From Firmicutes bacterium UBA1426 (GTDB taxonomy: Bacteria > Bacillota > Clostridia > Peptostreptococcales > Anaerovoracaceae), in the NCBI GenBank assembly GCA_002329675.1, contig DCUA01000104.1, positions 1 through 7,294 on the forward strand: 7,294 nucleotides of DNA. The letters run 5' to 3'. Each line of letters begins with the position of its first letter. Position 1 is the first letter of the stretch. The notes beneath the pieces are model-generated. The model was not told where the DNA came from, ran no database searches, and worked only from the letters and a program-made list of their open reading frames with translations. A program made the translations under genes and the position numbers. Positions 6,655 through 7,294 of the stretch are shown here, one piece after another.

Positions 6655-7164
6655 AGCTTGTTTATTTAAAGGTATAAGTTTGGACTTATTACCTATAAAT
6701 AACTTTTCCATCACCTTTTCGATACTTTCTAATTCCACGATACCCGTAACTCTGGCAATTGCCCCCAGGATCACCATATTGGCTGCTTTATCGTTTTGCA
6801 GGCTGGCTGCAATCTCGTTGGCATCAATGTAATATACATCTATATCATCTCTCCCGGGCTTTTCTTTTATTAACGACCGGTTTACAAACAACTTTCCTCC
6901 GGGCACGACCGTATCTTCGAACCTGACCATAGAAGGCAGGTTCATGGCGACCACAGAAGTCGCTTCGGATATGATGGGAGAGTTGATCTTTTTATCGGAT
7001 ACGATCACGGTACAATTGGCTGTTCCTCCTCTCATCTCCGGTCCATAAGATGGCATCCATGTCACTTCCTTGCCCTCCAGCATCCCGGCATATGCGATCA
7101 TCTGACCGATGAGCATGACGCCCTGACCACCAAACCCGGCAATGATCAATTTATGTGTAGCCAC
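6634..7164 (-). CDS. korC: 2-oxoacid:ferredoxin oxidoreductase, gamma subunit
   Basis: This 176-residue protein is the gamma subunit of a multi-subunit 2-oxoacid:ferredoxin oxidoreductase. The complex converts a 2-oxoacid plus CoA to acyl-CoA, CO2 and reduced ferredoxin in the cytoplasm of anaerobes. It is a single POR-family domain: AGFGGQGVMLIG (9-20), then SYGPEMRGGTANC (39-51), both hallmarks of the KorC/VorC type, and the MVILGAIARVTG segment near the C-terminus. The length fits the family (about 175-190). The GTG start at 7164 follows GGAGGTG and directly abuts the stop of the beta subunit, so the two are co-translated. Symbols kor, vor and ior are all in use for this group. I cannot fix the substrate (2-oxoglutarate, branched-chain 2-oxoacids or another); the liv genes next door favour branched-chain or related acids, but this is inference. 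Confidence 0.88.
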   Translation of the reverse strand: MATHKLIIAGFGGQGVMLIGQMIAYAGMLEGKEVTWMPSYGPEMRGGTANCTVIVSDKKINSPIISEATSVVAMNLPSMVRFEDTVVPGGKLFVNRSLIKEKPGRDDIDVYYIDANEIAASLQNDKAANMVILGAIARVTGIVELESIEKVMEKLFIGNKSKLIPLNKQALTAWKG

Positions 7165-7294
7165 TTATTTCACCTCCCCGGGAGTTTTCATATTCCCAAG
7201 GGGATAGTAGGGAATCATGTTCTCCCTGAGCCATTCAAGTGATTTTACGGCATCATATCCCCAATTGGTCGGGCATGTCGATAAGACTTCCACG
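7165..7294 (-). CDS. korB: 2-oxoacid:ferredoxin oxidoreductase, beta (thiamine pyrophosphate) subunit, C-terminal end only
   Basis: Only the last 42 codons and the TAA (7165-7167) are in the window; the rest lies to the right. The readable tail contains EVLSTCPTNWG, then an ALEW-like helix and ENMIPYYPLG, the characteristic C-terminus of the KorB/VorB-type beta subunit that binds thiamine pyrophosphate and carries out decarboxylation of the 2-oxoacid. It directly precedes the gamma subunit with no gap, the usual beta-gamma order of these operons. The PTNWG tail points to the multi-subunit KGOR/VOR group and not to single-chain pyruvate:ferredoxin oxidoreductase. Substrate cannot be decided from this fragment. 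Confidence 0.85.
   Translation of the reverse strand, partial: VEVLSTCPTNWGYDAVKSLEWLRENMIPYYPLGNMKTPGEVK

Noticed and set aside
1..7294. CRISPR arrays, insertion sequences, tRNA or rRNA genes
   Set aside because: No regularly spaced repeats, transposase frames, terminal repeats or structural RNA signatures were seen; almost all sequence is accounted for by minus-strand genes.

Overview
The window looks like chromosomal DNA of an anaerobic, low-to-moderate G+C bacterium, most likely a Gram-positive Clostridia-type amino-acid fermenter. The support is a ferredoxin-dependent 2-oxoacid oxidoreductase beside a branched-chain/hydrophobic amino acid transporter, a lipoprotein-anchored solute-binding protein, and strong AGGAGG-type ribosome sites. 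The taxonomic call is an inference from gene content; no rRNA or other marker is present. Every gene I can support lies on the minus strand, so transcription runs from right (7294) to left (1).

Region 1 (7294-6634): the last 42 codons of a thiamine-pyrophosphate (beta) subunit, then a complete gamma subunit of a 2-oxoacid:ferredoxin oxidoreductase. The stop of one directly abuts the GTG start of the other. Alpha and, if present, ferredoxin-like delta subunits should lie further right, outside the window.

Region 2 (6633-1854): a complete five-gene ABC importer of the Liv/HAAT type in the order livK-livH-livM-livG-livF (binding lipoprotein, two permeases, two ATPases). The 130-bp leader before livK holds a possible promoter and a 14-bp inverted repeat. 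A long, nearly symmetrical hairpin separates livK from livH and could set the binding protein to a higher level than the membrane parts. From livH on, the genes are tightly packed: an 18-nt gap, a 2-nt gap and an 8-nt overlap. The importer would bring in amino acids whose 2-oxoacids, after transamination, feed the oxidoreductase to yield acyl-CoA and reduced ferredoxin.

Region 3 (1853-1): after a 148-bp gap comes an AbiE-type toxin-antitoxin pair. It consists of the AbiEi winged-helix antitoxin (935-1705) and the AbiEii nucleotidyltransferase toxin (942 to beyond position 1). They overlap by 8 nt (GTGACTAA), and the toxin lacks only its extreme C-terminus in this window. Two near-identical 18-bp direct repeats lie upstream of abiEi, one exactly filling the spacer of a candidate promoter, which suggests autoregulation. 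This part is visibly more A+T-rich than the liv genes and is probably a defence/TA accessory module placed downstream of a metabolic operon.

I see no RNA genes, insertion sequences, CRISPR arrays or convincing genes on the plus strand. The systems are recognisable families. The least described elements are the control sequences: the abiE repeats, the livK leader and the livK-livH hairpin.
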